Positions 23,938-35,498 of a stretch of 64,000 nucleotides of DNA are shown in pieces. The notes beneath the pieces are model-generated. The model was given only the letters and a program-made list of their open reading frames with translations, did no database searches and was not told the origin of the DNA. The translations under genes were made by a program, and so were the position numbers. Position 1 is the first letter of the stretch. Each line of letters opens with the position of its first letter. The DNA is from Gerris lacustris. Lineage: Eukaryota; Arthropoda; Insecta; Hemiptera; Gerridae. The stretch covers positions 8,614,329 to 8,678,328 of the forward strand of contig OX578277.1 of NCBI GenBank assembly GCA_951217055.1, given 5' to 3'.

Positions 23938-24213
23938 ACGATTGTTAGATTTAAATAATAAATACAGAAAAAAATAAACTTGCTGTATGTAAGTTTGTAT
24001 CTCTTCTCTTGATAAAGATGGCATTAATGTTGAGTTGTATTTTTTGCCGAATTAATTATTTCTGGAGGAGTATTATTCTCTACATTTTCGTCAAAGCCAC
24101 TTGATTCATTCATTGTTTTTCACTAAAAACTCGATATAAACAGTTGCTTTAATAAAAGAATAGCAAATTAGTTTTTTTAAATGTTAACAAACTCGCTAAT
24201 CGTGCGTAAAGCT

Positions 24214-24265
24214 GAAGAATTCCTCTTCTTTACCGCGCTAGCGTGGTAAAGAAGAGGAATTCTTC
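24214..24265. repeat. 52-bp palindrome
   Basis: 'gaagaattcctcttctttac' (from 24214) is followed by GCGCTAGCGT and then the exact reverse complement of the 21-base arm, ending at 24265. Only one opposed pair (24235/24244) mismatches. It is inside the piggyBac-like element and shares 'tctttaccgcg' with the hairpin at 5884-5983. Confidence 0.93.
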
Positions 24266-24787
24266 AAAACTATGAGACGCGCATGCGCAATGAATACAAG
24301 TACGTAAATAATCACTTTCCACGCATCTAAACAGAGATATAATGTTTATATTTCGTATCAATCGTAGATAAAACATTTAAATCAGTTTTATTATTTTTTT
24401 AATTTATAAAATACTGTTGTTTAGTCTCATAGTTTATAAGCACAAAATTAGTCAGTCTTAATTATAATTTTTTCTTTATATTTTTCTTATTTTATTTTTA
24501 AATTCAGGTACCATATTAATTTATTTTGTATTATATGCATAAATTTCACTAAATTTAGCGTAATACTAAAATTTAAGTGAAAGTGGCGTGGGTCCCCTGT
24601 CAGGACAATATGGGCACAAAATTGAAGTAAAATCACGTACGATGTCAAACAGTGACTGATTCTCTTGATAAAAGCAAGAAATGTAGCTAGAAAAATCCCT
24701 ATCTTCCAATGGCACCCACATCTATCTCAATTTCACAGTTATATCTCAAATTTAGGCCTCACAGGAGCGCCCGTTCCCGAGGGTTAA

Positions 24788-25146
24788 CTGCAGCAACATA
24801 GACCATGTAATGAGACAATGTGAATTGAGAAGCTAGATCAAGAAGTAGTATAATAGTAGCAGTACTGCCATACTCTGCGTCTCAATTTGTGTGGTCTTGT
24901 ATATTTCTGCAGTTCTAAAAACTATCCTGCCCTGGGTTTCAATGTGGGCCACGACTAAGTGTAGTGTCATAAAGAGGTAAAAATATTAATTCAATCAGAT
25001 ATAGTCCATCCCTCTTTAGAGATGTATACTTATTGTAATTATATTATTGTTATTTACATTAGGTTACTAAAAAAGTTAACTTGTTCTTTTGTGAAAAAGA
25101 AAGTTGTTAAAATGAATTATGAAGGGAACACTGCAGACTAATAACT
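24788..25146. other. Intergenic sequence
   Basis: No gene. 24788-24905 carries weakly inverted phrases ('ctgcag...' and '...ctgcag') that may be remains of an element into which the TTAA element jumped. Confidence 0.45.
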
Positions 25147-25365
25147 ATACTCGTGCCATTATACTTTGTTATTCTGACAGGGCGGGAAAATCGAAAAATT
25201 ACGGGAGTGGAGCCAATGAGATCTCGAGATTTTAGCGGATAGTAGGTCAGGCCAACTAGACAAACAAAAACATCACTAGATAACCGCCTAGTGGTTTTAT
25301 TTTTTCCCTCACATAGGTTGGCCAATCTGTGCTGTCAGATTTACAAAGTATAATGACATGAGTAT
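25147..25365. mobile_element. 219-bp MITE with 23-bp TIRs
   Basis: Left end 'atactcgtgccattatactt' and right end 'aagtataatgacatgagtat' are inverted with two mismatches. The interior shares 'gagccaatgagatc' and 'gttggccaatctg' with the MITE at 31751-31942, so both belong to one superfamily. Confidence 0.88.
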
Positions 25366-25436
25366 AAAAAAATACTTAACAGCTTAGAGTTTACAGAGTA
25401 ACTTAATATCAGTATAAAATGAGTAGTATTAAGTTT

Positions 25437-26410
25437 TTAGGGTTTTGTAGATGCTTCTCAAAACCCTTATGCCGAGGGTGATGTGTCTGTTTGTCCGTCG
25501 CTCTTTGGTTCATAGAGCCTGAACCATTTAAGCTAAAGTGCTGAAATTTGAAACACTGGTGCAACTTTTTGTCCCAACCACCAGGAAAAGTATACAGGAG
25601 TTAAAAAATAAATATACGCATGCGCAAGTCGCAAAAATGTGGTAAACTCAAAAATTTATATTTTAAAATATTTTTTTAAAAATTATATTTTTTTAAATTT
25701 TCGAGTGGGGTATCAAATGAAAGCTCCTGAAGAGTAGGATACAAATATATATGTGTTTTTTAAATTTTGCATTCCTTATTGGTTAAATAAATCAAAATAT
25801 ACCCAAAAAAATCCCCCCCCCCCAACCACTGTAACGGCTGGTCCTAAAATTTCTAAATAATTCATGCTAATACCTTATTGTTCGGCGATGAAAATTTTCT
25901 GAAATAATGTAATTTATCTTGTCGTTATTTCAGATAAAAAACTAATGACCCCCCCGGGGGATCGAACCCAAGACCCTTGAGATCAAGGAGTGCATCCCCA
26001 ATTTTCAAAAATTGCCAATTTTGTGAGCAAAAATGTGAAGTGCTCCGAAATTTTATTTTTATATAATTTTGAGTGGGGTATCAAATGAAAGCTGCTGAAG
26101 AGTAGGACACAAATAGATATATGCTTTTTAAAACTTTGCATTGGTTTTATAAGTCAAAATATACCCCAAAAAAATCCCCCCCAACCACTATCGAACGGCT
26201 GGTCCTAAAAATTTGAAATAATGCATGGTTATACCTTATGGTGGGGTGATGAAAATTTTCTGAAAAAATGTAATTTATCTTGTCGTTATTACCGATAAAA
26301 AACATTGTGACTCCCCTGGGGAATCGAACCCGGGACCCTTGAGATCAAAGAAAAAAAAAAAAGTCAAAATTTCATAACAGGTATGCTTAATTATCTACAA
26401 AATCCTTAAC
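25437..26410 (+). mobile_element. TIR element R2, forward copy with internal duplication
   Basis: Starts 'agggttttgtagatgc' and ends 'tctacaaaatcctt', inverted. A unit of about 340 bases is present twice inside (about 25690-25990 and 26060-26345), each with 'gagtggggtatcaaatgaaa', a run of C and a tRNA B-box-like 'gaatcgaacccgggaccc' (minus strand). A reverse copy lies at 15121-15840. No transposase. Confidence 0.75.
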
Positions 26411-28223
26411 AGTACTTGGACACAAGTACTTCCCTGTGATTTTTTATTAATTAAATGTGGGCTATTCTCATTATAATTGGCCTTCCAGTATCCTGGAGCT
26501 TGAATTTTTAGGGGGGGGGGGGATTATTTAATAATTTTAAATGAAATTCTAATTATTTTAAATATAATAATTTTGAATGAAGCATTTTTAAAAAAATATC
26601 TAGCTCTAGCTATACTGTTTGTTCCAAGCAGTATTATATGTGTTCCAATTTTATTTTTAATATGTCACCACTAGAGAAAGTAACACCCCCCCCCCCCCCA
26701 GACATTTTGACTTTGAAAGTATTTCACCAATGATATATGATTATCGAAGGAGAACTGACCTCATGCACATAATGGTCATCTGGTACTTCTTTTGCTAATA
26801 CTTGGAAAAGAAATAGATTGTTACATAGTCTACATACTATGAACAAATTGCTCTCTTATCCGCTTCAAAATCCCCCTCTGAAACTTGTCAAGTTTAAAGC
26901 TGCGGGACATCAAGTGCCATATGTGTATTTCATTTATTAACTTATTTTAAAAACTTTTTGTTTTACAAAAAAAGTCAGTTTTAACTTAGTAATTTAGTTG
27001 AAATTTGGTATATATGTTCCTTTTACTAATACTCAGGCTAAGTTCGTTGGACAGCGTGATCCGTAAATGCTCGTGTAAAAGTGAGCTTCAAATTTAAAAT
27101 TGGAATTTAAGGACGGGAAAAAATTCTATCATCACCTATTCGATGAGACGAACATTTTTTTATAATACATTTTTTTAGTAAAACCAACACCGACACCGCT
27201 ATGAAGTAATAAAGATCGGTAAATTTATTAAAGCGGACCTAAACGTTTAAAATAAAGAAAACAACGTTTTTACCGATATCTTACGTTCTAACGTAACGAT
27301 TTTAATAAAACTTCATCAGAACTGAACTTCATTCAGTCCAATTGAAACAAGTATGTAAAATTTCAACTTGATACAAGCAGTAGTATTTGAGTAATGAAGT
27401 GATACATTTATAATAATTGTTTAAAAGCTACTACGGTTGGTTAAGATTCTTCTATTCGTATTGTGTGTAGGTTTGTTAAGGAAGTAAAGCTGTACCGAGT
27501 ACCCCTACGCTACCCCACATTACCCTCTTCCACTTATCTTCAACTATGACATTCATCATGATTAACAAATTTCAATATTCAGTATTTTATTGCAATACGC
27601 TCGCTTCAATGATAGAGCCACGTGTTGCCTAGTATATAGAATATAACAGTATAATAGACCTGATAATGCTCCTCAAGGGACAAAATATCCCTAATTAAAT
27701 TAAATAATCTTCAACACTTTTTTACCCCTTCATATCCCGAAACTTCTTTAAATACCTTTATTCCAGTTTATTACCAATTTTAATTTTAAAAATGTGAGAA
27801 ATTTGTTTCTTCTTTTTTTTTTAATCCTTTGTATATATAAAGATGTCCAAAGAATTTGATTCCTTGATGATATTGTGGTATAAAGTCTTTCGTGGTATTT
27901 ATAAGTATATAATGAAGTATTACTTCTAAATTGATTATATTTTAGTTAATAAAAGTACCGAAGAATAACATACTTGAAATTTTCTTCTTTTCCACAAAAT
28001 CTATTTTTTCAGAGTTAAAGGTAAAGACTTTCACTGGCGTAAAACCTCTCTGACTTAATTACTTTAATTATAAGTACCTAATTTTTAGAATTGTAAAATA
28101 AAATATTTTTAGTAGAAGATATTGTTTCAGAATTCCATTTTATTGTTATTTATTTTTTTTTATAAATGTATATACATATATTGAGTGTTCCTGAGTTACA
28201 TTGTGAAACTTGAAATATGAATT
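26411..28223. other. Intergenic sequence, no gene
   Basis: Holds G and C homopolymers (26510-26521 and 26687-26699). The block 26600-26935 shares phrases with the remodeller intron at 51780-51910 and 53155-53240 ('agcagtattat', 'gaaac.tgtca'), suggesting an old dispersed repeat. No exon could be supported. Confidence 0.45.
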
Positions 28224-28320
28224 TAGGACGTCAAAATAAAACAACTAAATTTTCTTCAAGAAGAGTTCTTCGTTTGCCAGAATAGTTACAGAAGAAAATT
28301 TTGTTTCTTTTGACGTCCTA
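28224..28320. repeat. 97-bp inverted repeat
   Basis: 'taggacgtcaaaataaaac' with 'aaattttcttc' pairs with 'gaagaaaattttg' and 'ttttgacgtccta'. The spacer is about 35 bases. It is either a small MITE or a foldback end. Confidence 0.8.
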
Positions 28321-28634
28321 AAAGAATTTAAAGTGTCGACACTCAGGAAAAACTGTAAACTTAGCTTTGTTTAAAATGGAAACTCCCGAGTATTACTAAA
28401 TTTGGTACAGTCTTGTACTAATATTTTGTTATTTTATAAATGACTTCTCCTTGACAATTAATCAGAATAAAAACATAATAGTACTTGCAAATTTGTAGTT
28501 CTTTTTTTTTTGTGTGTACCTATTTTATCAAAAACTGACTATAAATGACACAAAAACACTAGTGCATTCTTCAGATTGCCACCACTTTCTCTATCAACCT
28601 TCAGTACTAGATGGGTAGAACCAGGGGTATCCAA
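28321..28634. other. AT-rich intergenic sequence
   Basis: Nothing supported. Confidence 0.45.
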
Positions 28635-29022
28635 CTCCAGTATTCTATTCTAGAGGTGTAAGACCACTAGTGCTGGTCGGGCAGATGGCGGTTAAAATGG
28701 TAAACTACTTATGATCTTTTGACATTCCTCGAATTCTAAAATATAAACAAATACTGGTTGTCAGACATTTGCACTATTTTGTAAATAAACGAAATAAAAA
28801 ACCACCAGCCTTGGTAGCTGTGTGAGATGCGTGATTGCTCCGAATTCGAAAGTATCCGGGTTCGAATCTATTAAACTGACAAATTAATTTATAAATGTAT
28901 TTCTTTGAATTAAGAAACTCAAAATATTTTGAATGGTATAAAATATTTAGTTACAATATTAACCGGCAAATTCTCGTGGAGTGCTAGTAGTCTAACACAG
29001 GTAGATAAAGAGGGGAGTTGGA
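28635..29022. mobile_element. TIR element containing a tRNA-like SINE head
   Basis: The left phrase 'tccaactccagtattctatt' continues to 'agaccactagtgc' and is mirrored, diverged, by the right phrase from 'gtgctagtagtct' to 'gggagttgga'. Inside, 28808-28868 reads like a Pol III head: 'ccttggtagctgtgtgag' (A-box-like) and 'ccgggttcgaatct' (B box). Confidence 0.65.
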
Positions 29023-29635
29023 AATCTTTCCGTTTAAGGATTCTATGATCGCTGGGTAGAACAAAACACTTGTTTGAACCTAGAAAAAAGGAAAAGATAT
29101 ACTAGGACACATATTATATAAGAACACTATAGCGATTTAGATGTAATTTACTGTTACTCCTTCACTCCAAATAAATGTTAATTTGTATAGATTAAAATAT
29201 TAAATGCAGACCTGATAATGCCCAGGATTGGACGAAATATTGTTAATATAATTAGATATCATTTTTTTATTTTAACATCCTTAAAGACCCTAAAAAAAAT
29301 TTAAAAAAAAAAAAAAAAAATGAATGATCGAAAAGGGATCATTTATATTTGATCGATCCTCGTATCATACCCGAAAGAGAATTAATTTAAAAAAATGAAT
29401 AATTTAAAAGTAATTAAAAAAAAATAAAATAATTTTACCTCAAAATGATTCCAAAATCTGAAAAACAAATCCTAAAAATATTTATAAATAATTTTTGTAT
29501 TCTTTTTCAAGTAAAGAAATAAAGGAATAGGATTTATAAATAATCAACACAAAATGTAAGTATATATATATAATATAATTGCTTTATTTTAATTGATTTA
29601 AAATCTTATATAAAATATTTCTTCTTTATACAATA
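29023..29635. other. AT-rich intergenic sequence
   Basis: No gene; A-rich runs near 29300-29320. Confidence 0.5.
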
Positions 29636-30442
29636 CAGTCGAAGCCCTCTTAACTAGCCACGTTGAGACCACACCGTGGTGTGTACACATAATGGTCTGT
29701 TAAACCAAATTCTTTTTTTCCTAAAAAGCAAATAAAAACAGAGAAATACTTAAAAAATAACTGTCACACCGGAGAGTATAATTTCAACTGTTTAACTAAC
29801 ATTAAACAGACAGGCGACAGATACCTTTACAGAACAGCGTTAAAGCCGGGTAAGGATTACATGATCCAAGTATACTTGGACCAATTCAGTTTCGACTCTA
29901 CTTTGACGCTATTTTGATCGTGTAAACAGTGTGTCAAAGTCAACTTGGACATCCAAGTTGAGTTGGATGGGTTCCATCTAAGTAGACTTTGATAAAAACA
30001 AAAATGGCGCCCATCTGACAAATTGTGAGAACGAGCTGTCAAAAAATGACAGATGTGAGGTTGAGCTGGGTTTTGTTAACCAGAAGGTGATTTATCACCA
30101 CTATTTTAAAACTTGATAAGTACAATTTAACTGGAAAGTTCTAAAGGGAAAAAGATAATCACATAATCTCTCTTAACCTCTACTTCATAGTGTATCAAAG
30201 TTCCTCTACTTGGACCAAGTATACTTGGATCCTGTAAACCTTACTTCAAAGTTCCACAATCACTTGGACCCAAGTGGATTTGATCAAAGTGACTTGGACC
30301 AAGTATACTTGGATCGTGCAAACCAGGCTTAAACAGCGCTTCTATAAAGCCAGTGAGAAAGATTTGTGACGCGGGAGTCTTATGAGGAATCACCCTCAGT
30401 AGAGTAGCCAGTAAACGGAGACAGATAAGAGGGCTTCAGCTG
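29636..30442. mobile_element. Tc1/pogo-type element carrying a nested MITE
   Basis: Ends 'cagtcgaagccctctta' and 'taagagggcttcagctg' are inverted (two differences) with TA on both sides (29634-29635 and 30443-30444). The element minus its insert would be about 320 bases, non-coding. Confidence 0.85.
29842..30331. mobile_element. 490-bp MITE nested in the pogo-type element
   Basis: The left end 'aaagccgggtaaggattaca' with 'gatccaagtatacttgg' is mirrored by the right end (ccaagtatacttggatcg... 'ccaggctt'). The phrase 'cttggaccaagtatacttgg' is itself palindromic and occurs several times near the right end. Possible 9-base direct repeats flank it (aacagcgtt / aacagcgct, one mismatch). The 61-codon minus frame inside is a shadow. 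Confidence 0.85.
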
Positions 30443-30833
30443 TAATATAATAATTCTTCTTAAATTTATCTTTTTGTAAAACTTTCATTTATAAAATTAA
30501 CTACCTACCAACTAAAAAAAAATAATTAAACTACAATAGTTTTTAGATTCAAACAACAATAAGAAATAAAATTCTGTCAATTCAAACAATTTAAAATTAA
30601 ACATTTTTATTAATTCTATATAAATAGTAAATCATTTAAAAAATAAAAATTACTGGCCAAAAATTATACTTTTATAATACTAAATTTACTTATATAAATT
30701 TATCTAGAAAGTGGCACATAGACAACAACAACAAAAAAAAATGCTTTTAGGTGACAATCATGGGAAAAAAAATTAAAAATATCGACATGTCACTAGAACA
30801 TGTATGTCCAATTAGCTCTTTGAACCTCAGAGT
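30443..30833. other. AT-rich intergenic sequence
   Basis: No gene. Its right edge (30780-30826) holds a block that recurs directly after the next MITE at 31330-31395. Confidence 0.5.
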
Positions 30834-31317
30834 AAGGAAGGGGTAGAGGGAACAATACAATAGAATCTGGGTCTCAAAAAGTGGTTCATTATGCTACACC
30901 CCTATACTAAACCTCACAAGCAGCAGTTTGGTGAAACAGTATCGATTTATCTGATATCAGCTAATAAGGATAAGTGATATTTTCTTACGACAGTTAATAT
31001 ATTTATTTTTAATACAGTTTTCTTTATAAATATGTACTTTAATGTTTGTTGTTAACCTTATTAATTATCTAAAGGCAGTAACGTCGTTAATAAACGTGTA
31101 ACAGTTCCTAGATAATTAATAGCAATCTTCTTTGAGTGATAAGGATTTGTTGACAAGGGCCCGTTGGGACAGAAGAACAAGGAATAGACCAATAAGACAA
31201 GGAGCAGTGACCACGTGATCACTTTAGTTCAGATTGAGCTCGCTTGGGAGGTTTAGTATAGGGGGAGAGCATAATGAACCACTTTTCAAATCGCATTGCT
31301 CCCTCTACCCCTTCCTT
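30834..31317. mobile_element. 484-bp MITE with about 80-bp TIRs
   Basis: The left end 'aaggaaggggtagagggaac' runs through 'agtggttcattatgct' to 'actaaacctc'; the right end is the reverse complement with moderate divergence, ending 'ccccttcctt' at 31317. It is flanked by direct copies of a roughly 45-base block ('atcgacatgtca.tagaacat' onwards), so either the target was already duplicated or the block belongs to a larger element. Confidence 0.9.
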
Positions 31318-31750
31318 GCTATAAGAAAAATATCGACATGTCAGTAGAACATGAGACAGTTTGAACATGTATGTCCAATAAGCTCTTTGAACTGATTTGT
31401 AAACAACTCAACATGTTTGAGCAGGAGACAATCTGGACATGTCTACCTGATAAGGAAGTAAGGTATCTAAGACATCTTTGAACACTATTTTGTTTTGGTA
31501 AATAACATAACATTTTAGAAAAGAAGGAGTAATCCATAAAATAATTCTAAAATTAATAATTATTAAGTCATTAATAAAAATTATAAATATAATTGCTATA
31601 TTAATACTTTCTATGCATATATATTATATATAATATAAATGTAAGGTATATTATAGGCAGTGATTTAGCGTAAATTTAAATTAAACATAAATAAGAACAA
31701 AAAAAAAAGTTTCTAGAAAATTAATAGAGAAAACAAAATATAATAATATT
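31318..31750. other. AT-rich intergenic sequence with 'acatgt' phrases
   Basis: The block 31330-31470 repeats 'gacatgt' and 'tagaacatg' phrases. The 72-codon minus frame there is a repeat shadow, not a supported gene. Confidence 0.5.
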
Positions 31751-31942
31751 TACAGTTTGCACGTTATGAGTGGGGAGCCAATGAGATCACAGGATTTTGA
31801 ATTCTAGAAGGTAGGGCCAACTAGGCAAACAAAAATGTCACTAGCCCCACTCCTCCCACAGGCCTAGTGGCTTTATTTTTTTCCTTATTTAGGTTGGCCA
31901 ATCTGAGTGACACAAGTCACAACTCATAACGTGCATACTGTA
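31751..31942. mobile_element. Tc1/mariner-type MITE
   Basis: 'tacagtttgcacgttatgag' and its inverted partner 'ctcataacgtgcatactgta' form the ends; removing the outermost TA on each side leaves CAGT...ACTG termini, as in Tc1/mariner-type elements with a TA duplication. The interior includes 'gagccaatgagatc' and 'gttggccaatctg', shared with 25147-25365. Confidence 0.88.
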
Positions 31943-33119
31943 GTCAAGCCTTGGGCTTGTTTTTCAATAAAAAATACAAAAATGTAAATTTAAAAAAAAT
32001 CAACACATCACACAACAAAATAATTGCACACAGATAAAATGAAGCAAATGTCAAACAATCAACAGATTTCATGGTCATAATGAATAGAGAATTAATGACA
32101 AGAATAAAAAGATAAATAAATTAAATACGCTAGATGAGGTGTGCTACAATGCAAGAACATCATCGGGTAACATAGTTACAGCCAAACATATTTACAAAAC
32201 AATGTTGAAATGCAAAAATGTTTAACAACGGCCAAAAAGTACACCAAAAACTTCCTTGAAGCTGTAATTAACTTCTGTCTAGCAAATTTTCAATTTGCAA
32301 ATAGAACAAAAATGTTCTCTGAACGGTTTCAATTAGAGATGTAAAAAACATTTGTTTTTTTCAGGCGACTTTTTTTTATTTTTAAGAAGGTATGTTTTTA
32401 ACATAAAAAGCAGTTGCTCATCTTCAAAGTACCTTTAATTAATATTTTACTTTAAAAATACAATTTAAATATGTCTTATAGATTTTATTTTTAACAAAAT
32501 TTACTTGTCATAATAATCTCCAACACTAACATAGTCTAATGAAATAACTGATTTTTATTGCCAACATCTGGTCAAAAAATGAATACAAATTTGATTAAGG
32601 AAAAAAAAAATCATTTTTTTTGTGGATCCATAACTTGGTAAAGAACCAAGCTTAAATTTTTCAAACTTCAGGAAAAACTTCCTCTTTTTTACTTACATTT
32701 CGATAAATATTAGTATTATTACCCATTTATAAGGGCAGAATTTTTAGTAAACTTTGCTGAAAGTAACAAAGAAACATGTTTATTGTTGACTTACAGGTGA
32801 GTAAATAATTAAAAGCATTTTTTTTTTTTTTTTTTTTTAAAAACCAAGAATGGTTTAGTATACTCATCAATATGTCTAATTTATTAAATCAATATGTATA
32901 TATTAAAAATACCTAAAATAAAATGAACAGACCAAAATCAACAATGAACAAGATATTTTTAATAAAGAGATCTAAATTATAAATAAAGTTTTGAGTAAAG
33001 TCTAATTGAACTATGTCAATAATAAGAAAATATTGCTTCGTTTTTAGAAGTGTTCAAAACAAATTTAAGATAATTTGTGTGGGAACTAATTTCAAATAGA
33101 CAACATATTATATTATCTA
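31943..33119. other. AT-rich intergenic sequence with a poly-T run
   Basis: No gene. A T run lies at 32819-32838. Nothing else could be supported. Confidence 0.5.
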
Positions 33120-33205
33120 ATTTGGATTTCCAGAGTGATGAGACATGTTCCACACTATTGAGCACATGGATGTGTAAAGTGACTGATATCAAGAACCTCC
33201 ACTAA
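33120..33205 (+). repeat. Fragment of SINE family 1
   Basis: 'gagacatgttccacact' and 'atgtgtaaagtgactgat' match, in the opposite orientation, the fragments at 1084-1390 and the SINE at 13302-13529. Confidence 0.65.
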
Positions 33206-33566
33206 TGCCCTTTAAATTGAATATTTAATATTTTCTTAATTTGTCCTAGAACTAGAGTTATTAAATATTTACGAGTGCAACAGCCGTATTGAGAGAAGAG
33301 ACTGGTAATTAAATTAATGCACCAATGGTTAATGATTGTTCAATGACTTCCAAGTCTAATTGGTTTTGACTACGTTTATTTTCTCATTTATGTAGCATTG
33401 TTATTTACTACTATATTACTTTCTTTTTTTTCTTTCCGGGGGGCTTTTACACCCGAAAACTCAGGCCATGTAGGTGGGCCCATCAAACAAACCCGGGTTA
33501 GGGACCAAAATCTTCACACTTTTTGTGAAGATGTGGTCGGTAACCATGACTCCCCTCCTAGTTGAA

Positions 33567-34170
33567 TACGCTGGGGAAGTGTGACGTCACTTACGTAAAA
33601 AAAGTGTGTTGTTACGTTGGCTAAGCTGCGCTGGCTCATAACAAAGAATATACAAATGGGTTTTATCAGTGCTAATTTTATTTTATTATTATTTTTTAAT
33701 AAATTTTATTAATTTAAGAATGAAAAATGTCTCAATGCATTGAATTTGGGTGTAACCATAGAGCCTTAAAAGATAAATGTCACTTTTACCGCAATACTAA
33801 TCCATTTTCTGTGTGGCGTAACATCTGTAGGTAAGTTCTTATATACCTAATTTGAGTTATTTGTAAGAATTATTAGTTTTCTCATCCATAATGTATACAT
33901 TTATTGGATAATTATTGATGTTACTGATATATTATTAGGTTAAAAACAGTTAAAAAATTATTGGCTTATTAATGATGTTACTGATATATTATTAGGTTAA
34001 AAAAGCTTTTAAATAGAATAAAAAGAGGAAAAAACTATGAAATGCTTGCAGAACACTAGTAAACAATTGTTTGTTATGAGCCAGTAAAAGATAACCTGAC
34101 GAAAAATCGTGGAGGGTGCATGACGTCACAACCTTCGTCACTTTACGTAACCTCACTGACGCGACGTATA
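33567..34170 (+). mobile_element. Non-autonomous DNA element with THAP-like exon
   Basis: The left end 'tacgctggggaagtgtgacg' and right end 'gacgcgacgtata' define a unit repeated at 43811-44514. The subterminal phrase 'tggctcataac' near the left is mirrored by 'gttatgagcca' near the right, and 'tacgtaaa' is inverted as well, but terminal symmetry is imperfect. This copy alone carries the short exon at 33727-33830. No full transposase is present. Confidence 0.7.
33727..33830 (+). CDS. Possible THAP-like zinc-finger exon (partial)
   Basis: An ATG opens 34 codons that end at a strong donor (tgtag|gtaagt). The conceptual peptide starts 'MSQCIEFGCNHR' and has 'CHFYRN' and 'VWRNIC'. This has the start and spacing of a THAP zinc finger: Met near the first Cys, C-x4-C, an aromatic HxF step and a conserved Trp. 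THAP domains form the DNA-binding N-terminus of P-element-type transposases, so the exon may be the first exon of the element's lost transposase. No continuation exon is visible before the element ends; the frame is partial and probably dead. Other small Cys-containing peptides could look similar by chance. Confidence 0.4.
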
Positions 34171-34512
34171 TAGTCCTGATTCTATTCCTAGAAGGCTTTG
34201 GAAATGAAACTGTTCAAACATTTCATTTAATTGCTAGGCCTCCATGATAAATAGGAAACATAGCCACTAATACTTAGCATGAGCCCCACATAGGGTGAAG
34301 GCTAGTTATAGGTATCAGATGAAATGGGGCTAGTATGTTGCTGTATGAGCTCTATACACCTAATAACAGCCATAGCAACCAGTTAGCCTCAACTTGACAT
34401 TAGTAGCTAACCATAGTAAACACCCAGACCGGGAATTGCACCCAGATCTGTGGTCACCCGTCCAAGATGTGACCACGCCTAATGCTGCTTTCCTTTATTG
34501 AAAAGGAGAGCC

Positions 34513-35052
34513 AACTAACCTCCTATAAAATCTATCAACTGTAACAAACTGTAATACACAGTCTTTTAACGCCAAAAACTATACTTTCTGTACCCTTGAG
34601 CTGTAGAGAAGAAATGACAACGGAACCAGCCTAGACAACATCAACTATGTAATATTCAGATTTAATTATCCAGTCCCTAGAAGCAAAAAATAATTGATTG
34701 CTGATACACGGAGATGTAAATGCACTATTGTAAAACATGTTCCACACGTACACTTCTTGTAACTAAGCAATACATTAATAAACACAAGACATAGAACCGT
34801 AAACACTATCCATATGTTAACAATAAAATTCTAAATCTAACAACATAATATATAAATTATACAAAACATTGTAAATAATAAATAAAACAAGAGTTAAATT
34901 TTTGACAAAAAAAAACCGTTTAAATAAATTGTAATAATCATTGAATTTTTAAAGAACAATTTGTGGTATAACTGCAGTTATCCAGCCACCTAGGAAAAAA
35001 AGGTTAGAAAATTGTGGGGGGGGGGGGGGGGGGCTAACATACATTTTTGGGT
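34513..35052. other. Intergenic sequence with a poly-G run
   Basis: No gene supported; a G run lies at about 35016-35033. Confidence 0.5.
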
Positions 35053-35196
35053 ACTTCTTTAGATTGTTACTCCCCTATGTGGTTTTAATAACTAAATGAA
35101 TATTAAGGCAAAATGATGTTTAGTCCAATAAACTTTGGTACAAAGGAATATCACACTTCTGTTTTCTTTATAAGGGGAGTAACAATCTAAAGAAGT
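35053..35196. mobile_element. 144-bp MITE, single-copy form of the hairpin-array family
   Basis: 'acttctttagattgttactc' with 'ccct' at the left is exactly mirrored at 35173-35196. The interior contains 'gatgtttagtccaataaact', seen reversed at the edges of the arrays at 2225-2800 and 18145-18570. This copy shows what the unit looked like before tandem expansion. Confidence 0.92.
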
Positions 35197-35498
35197 TCCC
35201 TTTTTTCGACAAAGAGATATCACCTCTAAAATATATTAATTATATAGATATAATCTTTCAAATGTATTAATCTTAAAAAAATGAAGTTTTGACAAAGGGA
35301 TATAATTTCTTAAGTGTATAAATCAAGAGAAATTGTGCCGCAAAGCGATTCTAGAACTGTACGGATAACTGCAGATCAGCCCAATTTGTATATAAAAAAA
35401 GTGTAATTTACAGGATGAATCAAAATTCACCAGTAAATTACAGATAATAAGATAATACTAGTCTCTAAGTTTATCATTAGAGAATAAAAAGACATTAT
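35197..35498. other. AT-rich intergenic sequence
   Basis: Nothing supported. Confidence 0.45.

Larger units (their letters stand above)
23674..24783. mobile_element. piggyBac-like non-autonomous element with TTAA target site
   Basis: The ends 'ccctcggg' and 'cccgaggg' are inverted and abut TTAA on each side (23670-23673 and 24784-24787), the target-site signature of piggyBac-type transposons. The interior (about 1.1 kb) lacks a transposase frame but holds two inverted structures, at 23791-23937 and 24214-24265. The terminal match is only 8 bases long, so assignment rests mainly on TTAA plus CCC ends. Confidence 0.65.
33428..34512 (-). repeat. SINE with 5S-rRNA-like head, split by a transposon
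   Basis: On the minus strand the head (34495-34451) reads 'gtggtcacatcttggacggg' with 'tgaccac', matching the 5S rRNA internal-promoter region in order (compare TTGGATGGGTGACC). It is followed by 'tgggtgcaattcccgg'. The tail (33530-33428) carries 'gggtgtaaaagcccc', the same tail as in the copies at 36546-36905 and 50831-51262. The element at 33567-34170 lies between head and tail. Confidence 0.65.

Noticed and set aside
33428..34512. True 5S rRNA genes at the 5S-like blocks
   Set aside because: Only the internal-promoter part matches; the flanks are SINE body shared among dispersed copies.
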